Shown: piece after piece, positions 21,646-31,156 of the stretch | Position numbering within the stretch: the stretch's first letter is position 1 | How the letters are laid out: the number at the start of each line of letters is the position of its first letter | NCBI RefSeq assembly: GCF_000003815.2 | Contig: NC_049995.1 | Coordinates: 6,401,710 to 6,432,865, forward strand | Length of the DNA stretch: 31,156 nucleotides | Direction of reading: 5' to 3' | DNA from: Branchiostoma floridae | Taxonomy: Eukaryota; Chordata; Leptocardii; Amphioxiformes; Branchiostomatidae | Notes under the pieces: generated by a model | Told to the model about the DNA's origin: nothing | Database searches by the model: none | Seen by the model: only the letters and a program-made list of their open reading frames with translations | Position numbers and translations under genes: made by a program

Positions 21646-21723
21646 GTTGGTGAAATTGGCCAAAAGGCCTGTTTCTGGCACTCCTGTATATTTTCCGAAT
21701 GTTATGTCTTCAAAATTTCACTC

Positions 21724-22008
21724 TCACAGAATCTGATGTCTACTCCATTGACGGTTGCTCAGGTAATACAGCAATACACACACGCAGTATGATTTTGCAA
21801 GGCTCCGTTTTCTCTTCACAATCTTAACAGTGCTAATGCTTTCTGTCACAGGCGTTTCTGGATTCGCACAGCTAAGTAAACTGGTGGGAATTTGATAAAT
21901 GGTTATGTCAGATTTCCCAATATCCCAGCACTTCACTTCTGTAGCCACCTTTGTTCCGTAAGTGTTTAAAACTTCTCCTAACTCTGCACGTGAATAGCGA
22001 ACTGTCAT
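21724..22008 (-). CDS. 94-codon ORF upstream of the MORN gene, unrecognised
   Basis: An ATG-started minus-strand frame beginning MTVRYSRAELGEVLNTYGTK, ending about 80 bases before the MORN2-like start codon and in the same direction. No domain is recognised. It could be an upstream ORF in a long 5' leader, an unlinked small exon, or chance. The first ~70 residues have ordinary composition; the tail (VCVLLYYLSNRQ) looks like non-coding readthrough. Confidence 0.2.
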   Translation of the reverse strand: MTVRYSRAELGEVLNTYGTKVATEVKCWDIGKSDITIYQIPTSLLSCANPETPVTESISTVKIVKRKRSLAKSYCVCVLLYYLSNRQWSRHQIL

Positions 22009-23249
22009 GTAATTAACGGCCTGAATGCATTTTCTCCCATTGAAGATCAGGCTGTGTTGTTGTGTGACTGGTTAACCGGATCTTCGGTAATCCTCGTGAG
22101 TGTGTTGACGCCTCTATCCACAGCAAATACAGTCTAGCTCTGACCCTCTTTGTCAGCGACAATCAATGTTTGAGGAGGTACTTGGCAACTCTTGTACAGA
22201 GGTCGGGCTTAAATCCTGGTTGCAAGTTATATCAGGTGCTCCTCTTGCCGTCGTGCAAAACTGTTCATCTTCTTTCCATTGTATAGATGAAATTGTTCAA
22301 CAAAAAAACTTAATAGAATTGTACGTTTTAGTCCAAGAATCCAAATCCTGGCACGCTGTGACTGAAGGAAAAATTCTCACAGCTATGCTTTTTGTGAAAT
22401 GTTGAAAGAAACTCAAAAACACAAAGTTAAGAATCCCTTAGCTTCTGCAGACAGCAACTTGAAACTTTAAAGCTCCACCTCCAGCAAATTTCTTCAAGAA
22501 GACTTGAAGAAGTCACTTAAATCCTCCTTGAAACAGCACGATCCTTTGTTGCAACCTGTCCACTTTTCGACTATTTCTTTTACCACCCTCACAGCGCAAA
22601 CAAACCTTTCTTCCACGGGCAAAACCAAAATGGTCACGGAGACCAACCATCCGACAGCGGTGCGCTCCGAGGTCATCTAACTTAAACAGCGCCGTATTTT
22701 AGGATCATCAAATTAAGGTGTCCTCTTTCTGCAACCTGATCCCCCCTCTTCCTAAATCCAATGACCCACTTTTCAACACATGTCACAGCCTTTTGTGTGG
22801 AAGCATTTGGGCTATCCCACAAGGTTTAGGGGTGGGCTGGAAGTGTCACTCGTTTATAAATGGGTATTCATACCAACCCAAAACATGCTTAAAAGCGACT
22901 TTACTTTCCCAGGCTTGGTAATGTTTATACATAGGTTTACTAGAAACATATCATGTGTCGGTTACTGTACATAGTTCTCTATACATACCCTATAATATTA
23001 CACTGTTTTGTAACAGTTCCACTTGACTGTGCTTTCTTATAAGCAGGTACACAGAAATATAAGAAACACCTGTTAATTGGATACAAGCTTTATTCAAATT
23101 AAATCTTTTGAAACTTTTGAACAACAAAAAAGTTTTTTAAGTGTTGTGATAAAAAAAAGTTGCACGTTAAATAGTTTTATTTCATTAGTTTAAGTTTGGA
23201 GCACTATGCAGTCAAAATAATAGCACACAAAGCTAACAAGTTACAACAT
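22009..23249. other. 5' flank of the MORN gene, no further gene seen
   Basis: The MORN promoter or 5' UTR exons should lie here or further right. The stretch near 22600-22690 is locally GC-richer (cgacagcggtgcgctccgag), as expected near a start site, but no decisive motif is seen. The short ORFs on both strands have no recognisable content. Confidence 0.35.
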
Positions 23250-23251
23250 TA

Positions 23252-23429
23252 CAGTCAAACCTGTATTAGGGGCCACCTCTACAGAGGGGCCACCTGTCCA
23301 TAGTGGCCACTTTTTGTCGGTCCCTTGGGTATTTTATCTACAAGTTGCCACCTCTATACAGAGGCCACCTGTCTATAGTGGCCAAATTTGTCCGGTCCCT
23401 TGAGTGGCCGCTATAGACAGGTTTGACTG
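23252..23429. mobile_element. Tc1/mariner- or pogo-like MITE (178 bp)
   Basis: Ends cagtcaaacctgt and acaggtttgactg are perfect inverted repeats, flanked by TA on both sides (23250-23251 and 23430-23431). The interior holds repeated words gccacct and tagtggcca in both orientations. TA flanks and CAGT ends fit the Tc1/mariner superfamily. There is no transposase. Confidence 0.75.
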
Positions 23430-23619
23430 TATTTATCATGTACTACTAAGAAAGTGAAATATGAACAAAATCATAATATGTTCTCTTAGACTTTTTTTCA
23501 CAAAGACTTTAGTGCTTTAATACAAGAGGGTCAGAAAGGATTATGATTAGGAAAACATGAAAAATTTGTAAACTGTTTTTTGATAAATTTTGTTTTTATT
23601 TGGCATTTTTTTTCAGTAG

Positions 23620-24060
23620 GGCCACACCAATTTAATTTCTTGCTTCACGGATTTTTTCATAACAAATATGGAGCGAAAAGGGCGAAATAAAAATAAAAAT
23701 TGTAAAATGGTTGGGGTAAAGGTGAGGGCTAATGCAAAACATAAAGAATAAAAAGTTTTCAGCTTGAAAAAAAAGTATAAAAACACTACTAGTATTACTG
23801 TACAGTAACAGCACCTGTTCATTCAAAATTACAAAAGTAGTGTCAGTTTTTATGTTTGTCCCATTCTTCATGAATGAAAAATATAACTGCAATAATAATA
23901 CCCACATTTTAAGGAGCTTATAATATAAAGGCCAATTTGCTACACCAGAAAGTTGGTGAATGGTTTCATTAATGGTGAAAATTTGCTGAGTGGTAATTTA
24001 TTTTTTTCTAAAAATTAGGAGCGAGCGAATCCGTGAACCAAGAAATTAAATTGGTGTGGC
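23620..24060. mobile_element. Harbinger-like MITE, copy B
   Basis: Left end ggccacaccaatttaatttc and right end gaaattaaattggtgtggcc are perfect 20-bp inverted repeats; the similarity continues inwards (ttgcttcacggatt against the inverse of cgaatccgtgaaccaa). Direct TAG flanks at 23617-23619 and 24061-24063 give a 3-bp target duplication. Same family as 19816-20203. Confidence 0.75.
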
Positions 24061-24063
24061 CTA

Positions 24064-25690
24064 GTGGAGATATTTTTCCTGTGTAACTTGCTTTTCAAAA
24101 TTTCTCCTCGTACCCTCTCTGGTGCATCATAATTATCCTTCTCCAAAGAAAAGATTGATATTGTTCAACAATAATGATAAACTATTGCCAGGGCGAGAGA
24201 GTGAGAGAGAGAGAGAGTGAATGAGTGAGTGAGTGTAGTAGTGTAGTAGTGTAGTAGTTCAGAGATGTACAAAATGATGTACAAAATGACTGATATACTC
24301 CTACATGTAGGTATACCAACTATACTGAGTATTCTAAACCATCTCAGACAAGAACAAGAAATAGCCATGCCTTCAAGTACCATTGTAAAGTATTCAACCA
24401 GGGATTGATGTGTTCAAATACTCATTCTTTCCTGGAAGTAGAACTATCTTAGAGTAGAATCTGTTGCCATAAAGTGCAGTAGGCTCATCCTCACTAGATA
24501 GCTTCAAACAACATTGTGCAAAAGTTAGGCGTGACATAATATTGTTGTTCAGTGTAATATAACCAGCTGCTGCCACGCCGTGTGACTATGAAGCTGGTAT
24601 GTTACGTCAAAGGGCAATTTATACTGGCCATATCAATAGAGATACTGATGCAGAAGGGATTGCATAAACTCGTCATTTTAGATGATAACGTAAAGTCAGC
24701 GGCCCCTTGTATGCGGGATGAGCATTGTCAAACATCTGCCCTATTGGTGTAAAGCAAGGGATGTACATCTGTATTGTGTAATTTTTTCATTATTTAATGT
24801 ACATGTAAATGGAATATATTGTAATTTTTTTTCAAAATATTCTGAATTTTAGAATCTCTAGCCAGATTGATATTGCAAACTTATTTTAAACATATTTGCA
24901 TCATTTTCTCACATTTCAAGCATTGGTAAACAACATAAAAGCCAGCTGCAACCAAATCATTTACTTCCAGGTAGCCTACCCGAAAGTAAGCCAGCCGTAG
25001 ATTTCCACATTGACTGTTGCAATCGGAGATATTCAAAGCTTCGCAGGACTTTCAACAAACTTAAGTAACAATTTGAGCAAACCACCAAATGCATTCTAAT
25101 GGGGTTCTTATGTGTTCATTGGTTCATCAGAAAGTTGGACAAAATGGGGAACAACTCAAGCAGCAGTGTATACTTTGGGACGTCCTCACATCACAATTAA
25201 GTTGTACTTATACATTGGGAATATTTCTGTACAGTGTAATAAGCTGGTTTCAACTCATAATGTAGAAAAATGATCAAAAACAATGTCTTTACATTTAAAA
25301 TACATCCCTTTAAACTAAACTAAAATACAAACTTTAAGAGTGGAGTAGGCAAACATCTTTGAGTAGTGTGAGCAAACGGTTCAACGTTACTAGGCCTTCC
25401 TGACAACATACTGCCAACTATTTGAATTAAACAATGTATCTATCGACAATATCGTCTGCATATGTTGGGAATTTGTGTGTCAAATTTCAGGTGGGGGGGG
25501 TAGTCTAAACAATGCCGAAATAAAGGTTTTATCATGCATAAAACGCATCCAGGCCAGATGTAGGGACCTCAGAGTCAACATAAACATCTTATTTATTAAT
25601 AGGTGCAAGAAAACAACAACACGAGTTGAGGAAAAGTTGACAAACCTGGCATTTTCTTGCTGCAAGTACTGTATCTCTCAGATCTCACAG
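24064..25690. other. intergenic, no gene seen
   Basis: AT-rich sequence with short uninformative ORFs. It contains the simple repeat at 24193-24259 and a poly-G tract near 25492-25501. Nothing else can be supported. Confidence 0.4.
24193..24259. repeat. GA / GAGT / GTAGTAGT simple repeats
   Basis: Consecutive low-complexity runs: gcgagagagtgagagagaga, then gagtgaatgagtgagtgagt, then gtgtagta repeated three times. Confidence 0.85.
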
Positions 25691-25693
25691 TGC

Positions 25694-25720
25694 GGCAGCC
25701 ATCTTTGTTACCATGGAGAC
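25694..25720. promoter_or_regulatory. candidate YY1 site next to an RFX X-box-like palindrome
   Basis: On the minus strand, gtctccatggtaac (25720-25707) has one perfect X-box half (GGTAAC) and one degenerate half around AT. It is followed by aagatggctgcc (25705-25694), close to the YY1 motif often found just downstream of transcription starts. Together they look like a promoter or 5' UTR start. Which gene would use it is unclear; the MORN gene is 4 kb away on the same strand, and the tRNA lies 250 bp to the right. Confidence 0.35.
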
Positions 25721-25969
25721 GTTGTGTAAATAAACTCTCTTTCCCTAGGTCTTTCGATGGTCCACAGACGAGTTAGCTCTATCTTCCGTAAAATCATAGA
25801 ATTGTCATAACAAGTTGTTTGCATAAAGATAGAAAACATGAAAAATTCGTATTGAAATTGTTTTTTTGTGATGTTTTTAAAGGAAAAATAAGTTGACAAT
25901 TCTGGGACCGAGAAGACAACAGTCCTGCGCAGAAAGCAGGCAGCTTTTGGACGATCCCACTTCATTGGC

Positions 25970-26042
25970 GGGGGATTAGCTCAAATGGTAGAGCGCTCGC
26001 TTAGCATGCGAGAGGTACCGGGATCGATACCCGGATCCTCCA
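25970..26042 (+). tRNA. tRNA-Ala (AGC)
   Basis: A complete cloverleaf can be drawn. The acceptor stem GGGGGAT pairs with ATCCTCC (one G-T), with discriminator A at 26042. The D arm TAGCTCAAATGGTAGAGC contains the A box. The anticodon stem CTCGC/GCGAG encloses the loop TTAGCAT, with anticodon AGC at 26003-26005. The variable region is short, and the T arm ACCGGGATCGATACCCGG contains the B box. No intron. A T-run at about 26050-26056 is the Pol III terminator. B box GGATCGATACC departs slightly from the usual GGTTCGA core, which may weaken the promoter. Likely functional. Confidence 0.95.
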
Positions 26043-26581
26043 AAATGATATTTTTTTCCAGAATCTTCTTTTTTTTTGTCCTTTTACTAGAAATTTGTCC
26101 GCATTTCTTCATCTTTTCCCTCTTAATTTCCTTCTTGACAAACAACAGAAAAAAATTTTCCTGACTGTTTTTTTCGCCTTTTTTTCTTTCCAAATAAATG
26201 CATAACAAGTTACTTATCCTTTACTCAAGTGCTGCATTTAATGTTTTATTTTTTTTTCTATTCTTTTCGCGATGAAAACCCTGCACTATACAAATCTGAT
26301 GAAAAGGAATAGAAGCCATGTTTTTAACATGATTGGGGAAAAAATCCCAATTGCCACAACAATGAAAGGCAGATACTATTACCTTGTAAAAATCTCCAAC
26401 CATACATCTGCTTAAAGTTTATGGTTAATAATTAAAGCGACCTTTGGTCCAGTCTTCAACATATGATAAATCACAATACAGGCGCGTGACGAACCATGTG
26501 ACTATCCCACCTTGTCTGAAGTCAGGTGCTACACTGCAACACCACAAGATTTCTTTTTCATAGACGGTTTTCTACTGCAGG
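26043..26581. other. spacer between the tRNA and the secreted-protein gene
   Basis: Begins with the Pol III T-run and continues with T-rich sequence on the plus strand. The region just before 26582 should hold the 5' UTR of the next gene; ttttctactgcag directly before GATG looks like a splice acceptor, so a non-coding first exon further upstream is possible. Confidence 0.4.
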
Positions 26582-29431
26582 ATGGATCTATATGTTACGG
26601 CACTCGCCCTGGTGGTGTTTTTGGCGGTACTTCTGAGTACTGGAAATGGACACCTGTGTGTGATAGAGCCTCGACAGAGGGGGGACTTCGATATCTCAAA
26701 AGTACGTACACTGTCGGGTATTGTCTAAACTGGTGTATCTAGTGGGCTTGAACATGTTCATTTGTGTGTTGGCCTTTTCTGCGTTTCTCTGCGTTTCTGT
26801 TTATAGCCTGGTATCCGGTCGTATTATAGCTCCCCAATCTCGGGAAGGACAGAGGAGACTCGGGAGTTATAATACGGCTGGATACCAGGCTAGGTTTCTC
26901 ACTATAGTGCCATGCGCTTTAATATTTGTCAGGGGGAGGGTCAGTAGCAGGGAAATGTTCTTGACTTAAGACTGTAGACCTAAGAAAAAATGTTATGTCT
27001 CCGACTTACTTACTTACTTTCTTCTTCGTCCCTGAAAATAGATTCGATAGGTTGAGATTATTTTTACTTGCCGCAGTGATCTAAAAAAGATAGTGTCTGA
27101 TAACGTAAAACTAAAATGCATCAGGGTACTGGTATTTTAAACATCATACACTGACTATATAGATATAACGTTGAATTGTAAAAGCACACTTTCTATTGCA
27201 ACACTGAGAAATGAGAACAAGTTAGAAAACGTTTCTACAACGTTTTTATCACTCAGAAGTCAGATCGAAAATTTTATGTTCCTTACCAGCGCTAGCGGTC
27301 GACCAAAAAAGGCAAGGGTCGGTAGGTTTTGCTAGAGTCGGTCGATAACAGGCAGGAAACTACTTTTTAATAGGCCTTATTAGTGAGAGACGTAAAAACG
27401 CAGAAAAGGTCAATGACCGCTGCGCATGTGACAAAGTGAGTGACCTTGTCAGGACAAACAATGGATACGAGGCATTGATCAGCATATTTCTCTGTGTGTT
27501 TATTCGTACATTTGTTTGTTTCTTTGTTTATTAGACCTGTAGCCACACGAATCAGTGTCTAAGCATCAGTGACAACCTATTTTCATGTGTGCCTTTTCGT
27601 TCATATGCTTGTTAGCTTATCAATTTATTCGTTTGTTTGTTTGTCCGGTAGCCGCGAGAATTAGTGTCTAAGCATCAATGGCCATATTAATTGAGCAACA
27701 TATTTTCTTATGTGCTTTTTCGTCTATTTGTTTGTTAGCCTATCAATTCCTTCGTTTGTTTGTTTGTTTGTTTGTTTGTTTGAATGTTTATTTGTCCCGT
27801 AGTCACAGGAATAATCAGTGACCTTAATGATGGAGCAACCTATTTTCCTTTGTGCGTTTTTCGTCCAACTATTTATTCGATTATCAATTCATTCGCTTGT
27901 TTGTTTGTTTGTTTGTCCGGTACACATAGGAAGAGTCAGTGTCTTTAATGATTGATCAAACTATTTTCCTGTGTGCTTTTTTCATCCAAATATTTGTTTG
28001 ATTATCATTTCATTCGTTCGTTTGTTTATTTGTTTGTTTGTATGTTTGTTTCAGTGGCCCTAATGATTGATCAACCTATTTTCCTGTTATGCTTTTTTCG
28101 CCCATTTGCTTGTTTGCATGTTTGCCAATTCATTCGTTAGTTAGTTAGTTTGTTTGTTTGTTTGTTTTGTTGTTAGTCCGGCAGCCACACGTGTTTCCGA
28201 CACGGCCCCCCGTGCGGCGGTGAGCCAGCGAGCCCCCCCACCCATACCTACCTGAGCAGCACCGCGGTCACCCTTCTCTGGCAACAGAACTACAACCACT
28301 ACACAGTCGGCTATCCAGGTTGGGCCTTTTCCAACTTCTCTGACCCACTTTCTACTGGATAAGTAGCCTTAGTCTTTATACCCCTGTCACATTTGGCTAA
28401 AATCGATCGGGCGACGATTCTGCGGCAATCCTCGAGCCTAGCTTATAATGATAATTTTATTGCACAACAATTGTACAAGGTACAACGTATGGCTTACATG
28501 TGACAGGGACGGCTTGCAGGTGAAAAATACGCACAACCCTCTGTCAATCTTAAGTATGGCCGATCTTCCATCGATACACTCGTATATCGTGGATAATGTG
28601 ACAGGGCATTTCCATACTCATGCCTGGCCGAAAAGGGGACTTTAGCCAAGATAGGAATAAAATTCTAGTAGGAGTTAATTGGCCTAGGAGTGAACTGACC
28701 GGCCTGCGGATAGCTTGATTACAAAAGACTAACTGACTCATGGCAACTTCTTTGTCCCTATCTTACCAAATTCTTCCCTTCTTTCATCAAGCTGACAAGT
28801 TTGCTTGGCACTTAAGTAGCATTAAGAGATTAAAAAAAGTTTGATTTGTAAAGACATAGAAAAGCTACAAATGAGTTTTTCTTACTTAATCTTAGTCTCG
28901 GAATGGTCAGTGACAAGGGAGGTCTGTTATTCTCGATATCTAAACGGATCTATCAACAACGCTCCAGAATTTAAAGCGTGAACAACAACAAAATCAACTC
29001 TTTGACAATGAATATTTTTAATATGATTAAAAAAGCTAAGGATTTGTTTATTAATATACTGTTATACAGGGGGACCAGCCCCTCCAGTTTTGTCCTGCCA
29101 CTTGCTATATTATTTAATCGAATACAACAGGATGTCTGCTTCATCTTTAGTAACTATGGCAGTAACAGTAGCAGTAACAGTGGTAGTAACAGGTAATTGG
29201 GCCTTTTTGTTTGGAGAAGACCAGAAATAATACCAATAAGTTGAAGTTATTGTTTTCCAATGTGTTTCCTTCCGTGAAGATAATTATTTACCCCCCCCCC
29301 CCCCCCAACCAGGATACATGGACGTGGCCTGGTCTGACGTCACGGATATGAAGAATTTCCACCTGTTGGCCGTCATCGGGGACCTGAATGAGCATGCGCA
29401 GGACCACCAGCGCAACTACTCCATCCCTGTG
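26582..29431 (+). CDS. secreted LPMO-like / BIM1-like candidate with N-terminal histidine (3 exons, incomplete)
   Basis: Three exons join in phase: 26582-26701, 28177-28318 and 29313-29431 (127 residues so far; the last donor, GTG|GTAAAT, is in phase 0, so further exons lie outside the window). Residues 1-23 are a signal peptide (TALALVVFLAVLLSTGNG), after which the mature chain would start at His24: HLCVIEPRQRGDF. Other marks are C26, C46 and C53 (PPCGG at 51-55), WQQNYNHYTVGYPG at 75-88, and GYMDVAWSD at 88-96. From memory, a mature HLC...P..RG start, a PCGG motif and a later Q-x-N-x-x-H segment are shared with animal and fungal proteins of the LPMO-like, copper-binding BIM1/X325 type. His24, His81 and perhaps Asp91 would be copper ligands, which is inference. 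Polysaccharide oxidation is not implied, since BIM1-type proteins act in copper handling. The exon 2 acceptor at 28176 was chosen because it restores phase and the expected spacing. Confidence 0.65.
26804..26892. mobile_element. 89-bp hairpin MITE in intron 1
   Basis: tagcctggtatccggtcgta at the left and its near-perfect inverse (tacggctggataccaggcta) at the right; arms of 31 bases with three mismatches surround a 27-base loop. It lies in the intron just after exon 1 of the secreted-protein gene. Confidence 0.7.
27475..28176. repeat. intronic tandem array (period about 105-150 bp, 5-6 units)
   Basis: Each unit reads: a cagtgtct-type block, gatcaacctattttcctgtg, gctttttcgtcc, gtttgttagcctatcaatt and cattcgtttgtttg, ending in a variable TTTG run and a tccggtagcc-like word. 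Units begin near 27541, 27650, 27801, 27921 and 28050, with a partial one before. The last TTTG run is the pyrimidine tract of the exon 2 acceptor, and tccggcagccacacg is the start of exon 2 itself, so the array is built from the intron/exon boundary. Confidence 0.75.
28378..28610. mobile_element. possible MITE with ccctgtcacatt ends in intron 2
   Basis: ataccc-cctgtcacatttggc at the left (about 28378) and an inverse aatgtgacaggg near 28597-28608 could be terminal inverted repeats; a third inverse word, atgtgacaggg, lies near 28498. No target duplication is obvious. Boundaries are uncertain. Confidence 0.4.
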
Positions 29432-30530
29432 GTAAATAAGAGTGAAGCAGTACAAGTGAATTCGTTCGTTCAAACCATTGTAGTGTATGGGGGTGTTACA
29501 ATATTTCGAAGCAATGTTACAGTAATGAAATTCTATGGGAAAGTGGAGGAAAAAATGTGTCATTGTATCAAGACTTAAAACTTCCAGCCAGGAGGGAGAA
29601 CGTACAGTCAAATGCTACTCTTAACATAAAATCCTACCAAGAAAGGCTTTTCAATGGTCTAAACGGTATATTTTTTTACAAGAAGGGGTTGCTGGCCCTT
29701 CAAAAACAAAAATAAAAAAGCTAAATCTTCGATAGATAAGAAGAAAATATAACGTTATGTTACAAATGTGTATTTTCCCCCAAAATAGAATATCTGTGTT
29801 TGCTAGAAACTGCTATGATAACAAACGCTAACGAAATGACGAAACGGAAATTACCAAAAAGTAGCAAGTGAATGGAAGGCATTTCAGCACTGAATCGAAT
29901 GATAGGAGTTTCATGCAAAAGGGATACGCGCTTGCAGTTTCAGTATCGCAAGGAATTGTGGGTAAGGTCATAGGTTAAGGCCCATCAGTAACGAACAAAC
30001 GTCTACGTTGAAACGTTGCAGGCACTGCACAGCACGAAAACAACTTTTTAAGCAAAGTTTCAGAGATACGTATAAAGCCCTTAAAGGCGGAGAAATATTT
30101 TAGCAGATTTTAAGATCTATTAAAGGCATCGGAAACATACATTTGGCATTTACGGAAGATTTCAGCGTTTGTAAATCTAACTTAATCTGTTGTGTTTCTT
30201 TACGTGAATTTTACATGTATTTTAGTATGCCGAAAAGACAACTTAAATGTCTCAAAAATATTTTTTGTCAAATCGGACAAATACCGTTTCTCTAGATCTG
30301 TTACAAAATACATGTTAACCGGCTAAGTCAAATGTAATAAACCTTTGTCTGGTGTTAGATAAAACATTGCGTCATCTGTTTTATACCAGTGGCAAGATTT
30401 AGTCAAAACTGAAAATTATTGCGCTTTCTGGTACAAAATGTTAATGTTTATACCTCAGCAAATACAAATACAAATACAATACAATACAAAGTCAAATACA
30501 ATAATCTTCTGTGTTTTTTTAGCTATTCCG
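29432..30530. other. intron 3 of the secreted-protein gene or intergenic; no exon seen
   Basis: I looked for a continuation exon of the secreted protein and found none with matching phase and recognisable content. A simple AAATAC/AATAC repeat lies at about 30465-30502. Confidence 0.4.
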
Positions 30531-31125
30531 AAAGCATTTGACGTATTCAAACTTTCTGTGCGCAAGGTTTAATTCGAACAGGGGAGAACCTCTCACGGAT
30601 ACATGTAGCTTATATGAGCTCTTTTACGTTTTATGAAATGTTGCGTATACCATGGTCAATATTGACCGAAGGATGCCATATATACAATTTATTTCGAACC
30701 GTCATTTACGGAAAGAAGGGAAGACCTCCCCCGTTAATATATTTGCCAAGACGTATATGAAATGTTGTGTATTTCATTTGAACATACGACATGTTTAATC
30801 TTTGAATCCGCGCAATTTAAGCGAACTAGGAGAGACCTCCCTTGTTTAGCTTATATGTTGCCAAAACGTATATGAAATGTTGCGTATTTCTTTTGAACAT
30901 ACGACATGTTTAATCTTTGAATCCGCGCAGTTTAAGTGAACTAGGGGAGACCTCCTCCGTTTAGCTTATATGCTGCCAAAACGTATATGAAATGTTGCGT
31001 ATTTCTGTAAAACATACAACAAGTTTAATCTTTGAATCCGCGCAGTTTAAGCGAACTTGGGGAGGCCTCCCCCGTTTAGCTTATATGTTGTCAAGACGTA
31101 TATGAAATGTTGCGTATTTCTTGCT
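30530..31125. repeat. 115-bp tandem repeat running to the window edge
   Basis: The word acgtatatgaaatgttg occurs at 30751, 30866, 30981 and 31096, each exactly 115 bp apart. Units share gaacatacgacatgtttaat, ctttgaatccgcgcagttta, gaactaggggagacctcc and cgtttagcttatatg. More diverged units precede it from about 30530 (ggggagaacctctc, tacgttttatgaaatgttgc). The array probably continues beyond the window. Confidence 0.85.
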
Positions 31126-31156
31126 CGCGCACCGAAAACAGAGTAGGACTCCTCGC

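Noticed and set aside
25981-26208. Minus-strand ORF overlapping the tRNA
   Set aside because: It runs through the tRNA-Ala gene and A/T-rich flanks; it is low-complexity Lys/Glu translation.

Overview
The window looks like animal nuclear DNA, most likely from a cephalochordate (amphioxus, Branchiostoma type). It has small phase-consistent exons with GT-AG introns, a tRNA gene with internal promoter boxes and a Pol III terminator, a metazoan MORN2-type gene, an atypical homeobox gene, and an AT-rich background full of short inverted-repeat (MITE-like) elements and satellites. Amphioxus is an inference from gene style; no marker here proves it. Three N-runs (9024-9739, 11054-11153, 15516-15615) break the sequence.

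Left part (1-5.9 kb). A frameshifted retroelement coding remnant lies at about 583-880. A complete six-exon plus-strand gene follows (1806-5677). It encodes a predicted type II membrane protein of about 603 residues: a cytoplasmic tail with repeated tyrosine motifs, one membrane helix, a short Ser/Thr-rich stalk, and an extracellular NHL-type beta-propeller in the last exon.

Middle (5.9-15.5 kb). This is mostly repeats. There is an 11-copy 66-bp minisatellite whose unit is a hairpin, with degenerate copies and a 45-bp near-perfect palindrome downstream. An 891-bp block occurs twice (7855-8745 and 10163-11053), the second copy ending exactly at an assembly gap. A large satellite (11154-15515) has about 340-bp monomers arranged in a four-monomer higher-order repeat of about 1.35 kb.

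Right part. The last coding exon of an atypical homeobox gene (SATB/Compass-like by motif memory) opens out of the third gap and ends at 16325; a transposon-like element sits in its presumed 3' UTR. Tail-to-tail with it is a complete five-exon minus-strand gene (21645-19401) for a 217-residue MORN-repeat protein that resembles MORN2. Then come MITEs, a candidate RFX/YY1 promoter-like cluster near 25.7 kb, a tRNA-Ala(AGC) gene (25970-26042), and the first three coding exons of a plus-strand gene (26582-29431, incomplete). That gene encodes a secreted protein whose predicted mature N-terminus is histidine, resembling the LPMO-like/BIM1-like copper-binding fold. Its first intron holds a tandem array that carries copies of the intron/exon boundary. 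The window ends in a 115-bp tandem repeat.

The genes look like independent neighbours. I see no sign that they form one pathway. All exon joins were worked out by hand from reading frame and splice dinucleotides, without transcript data.
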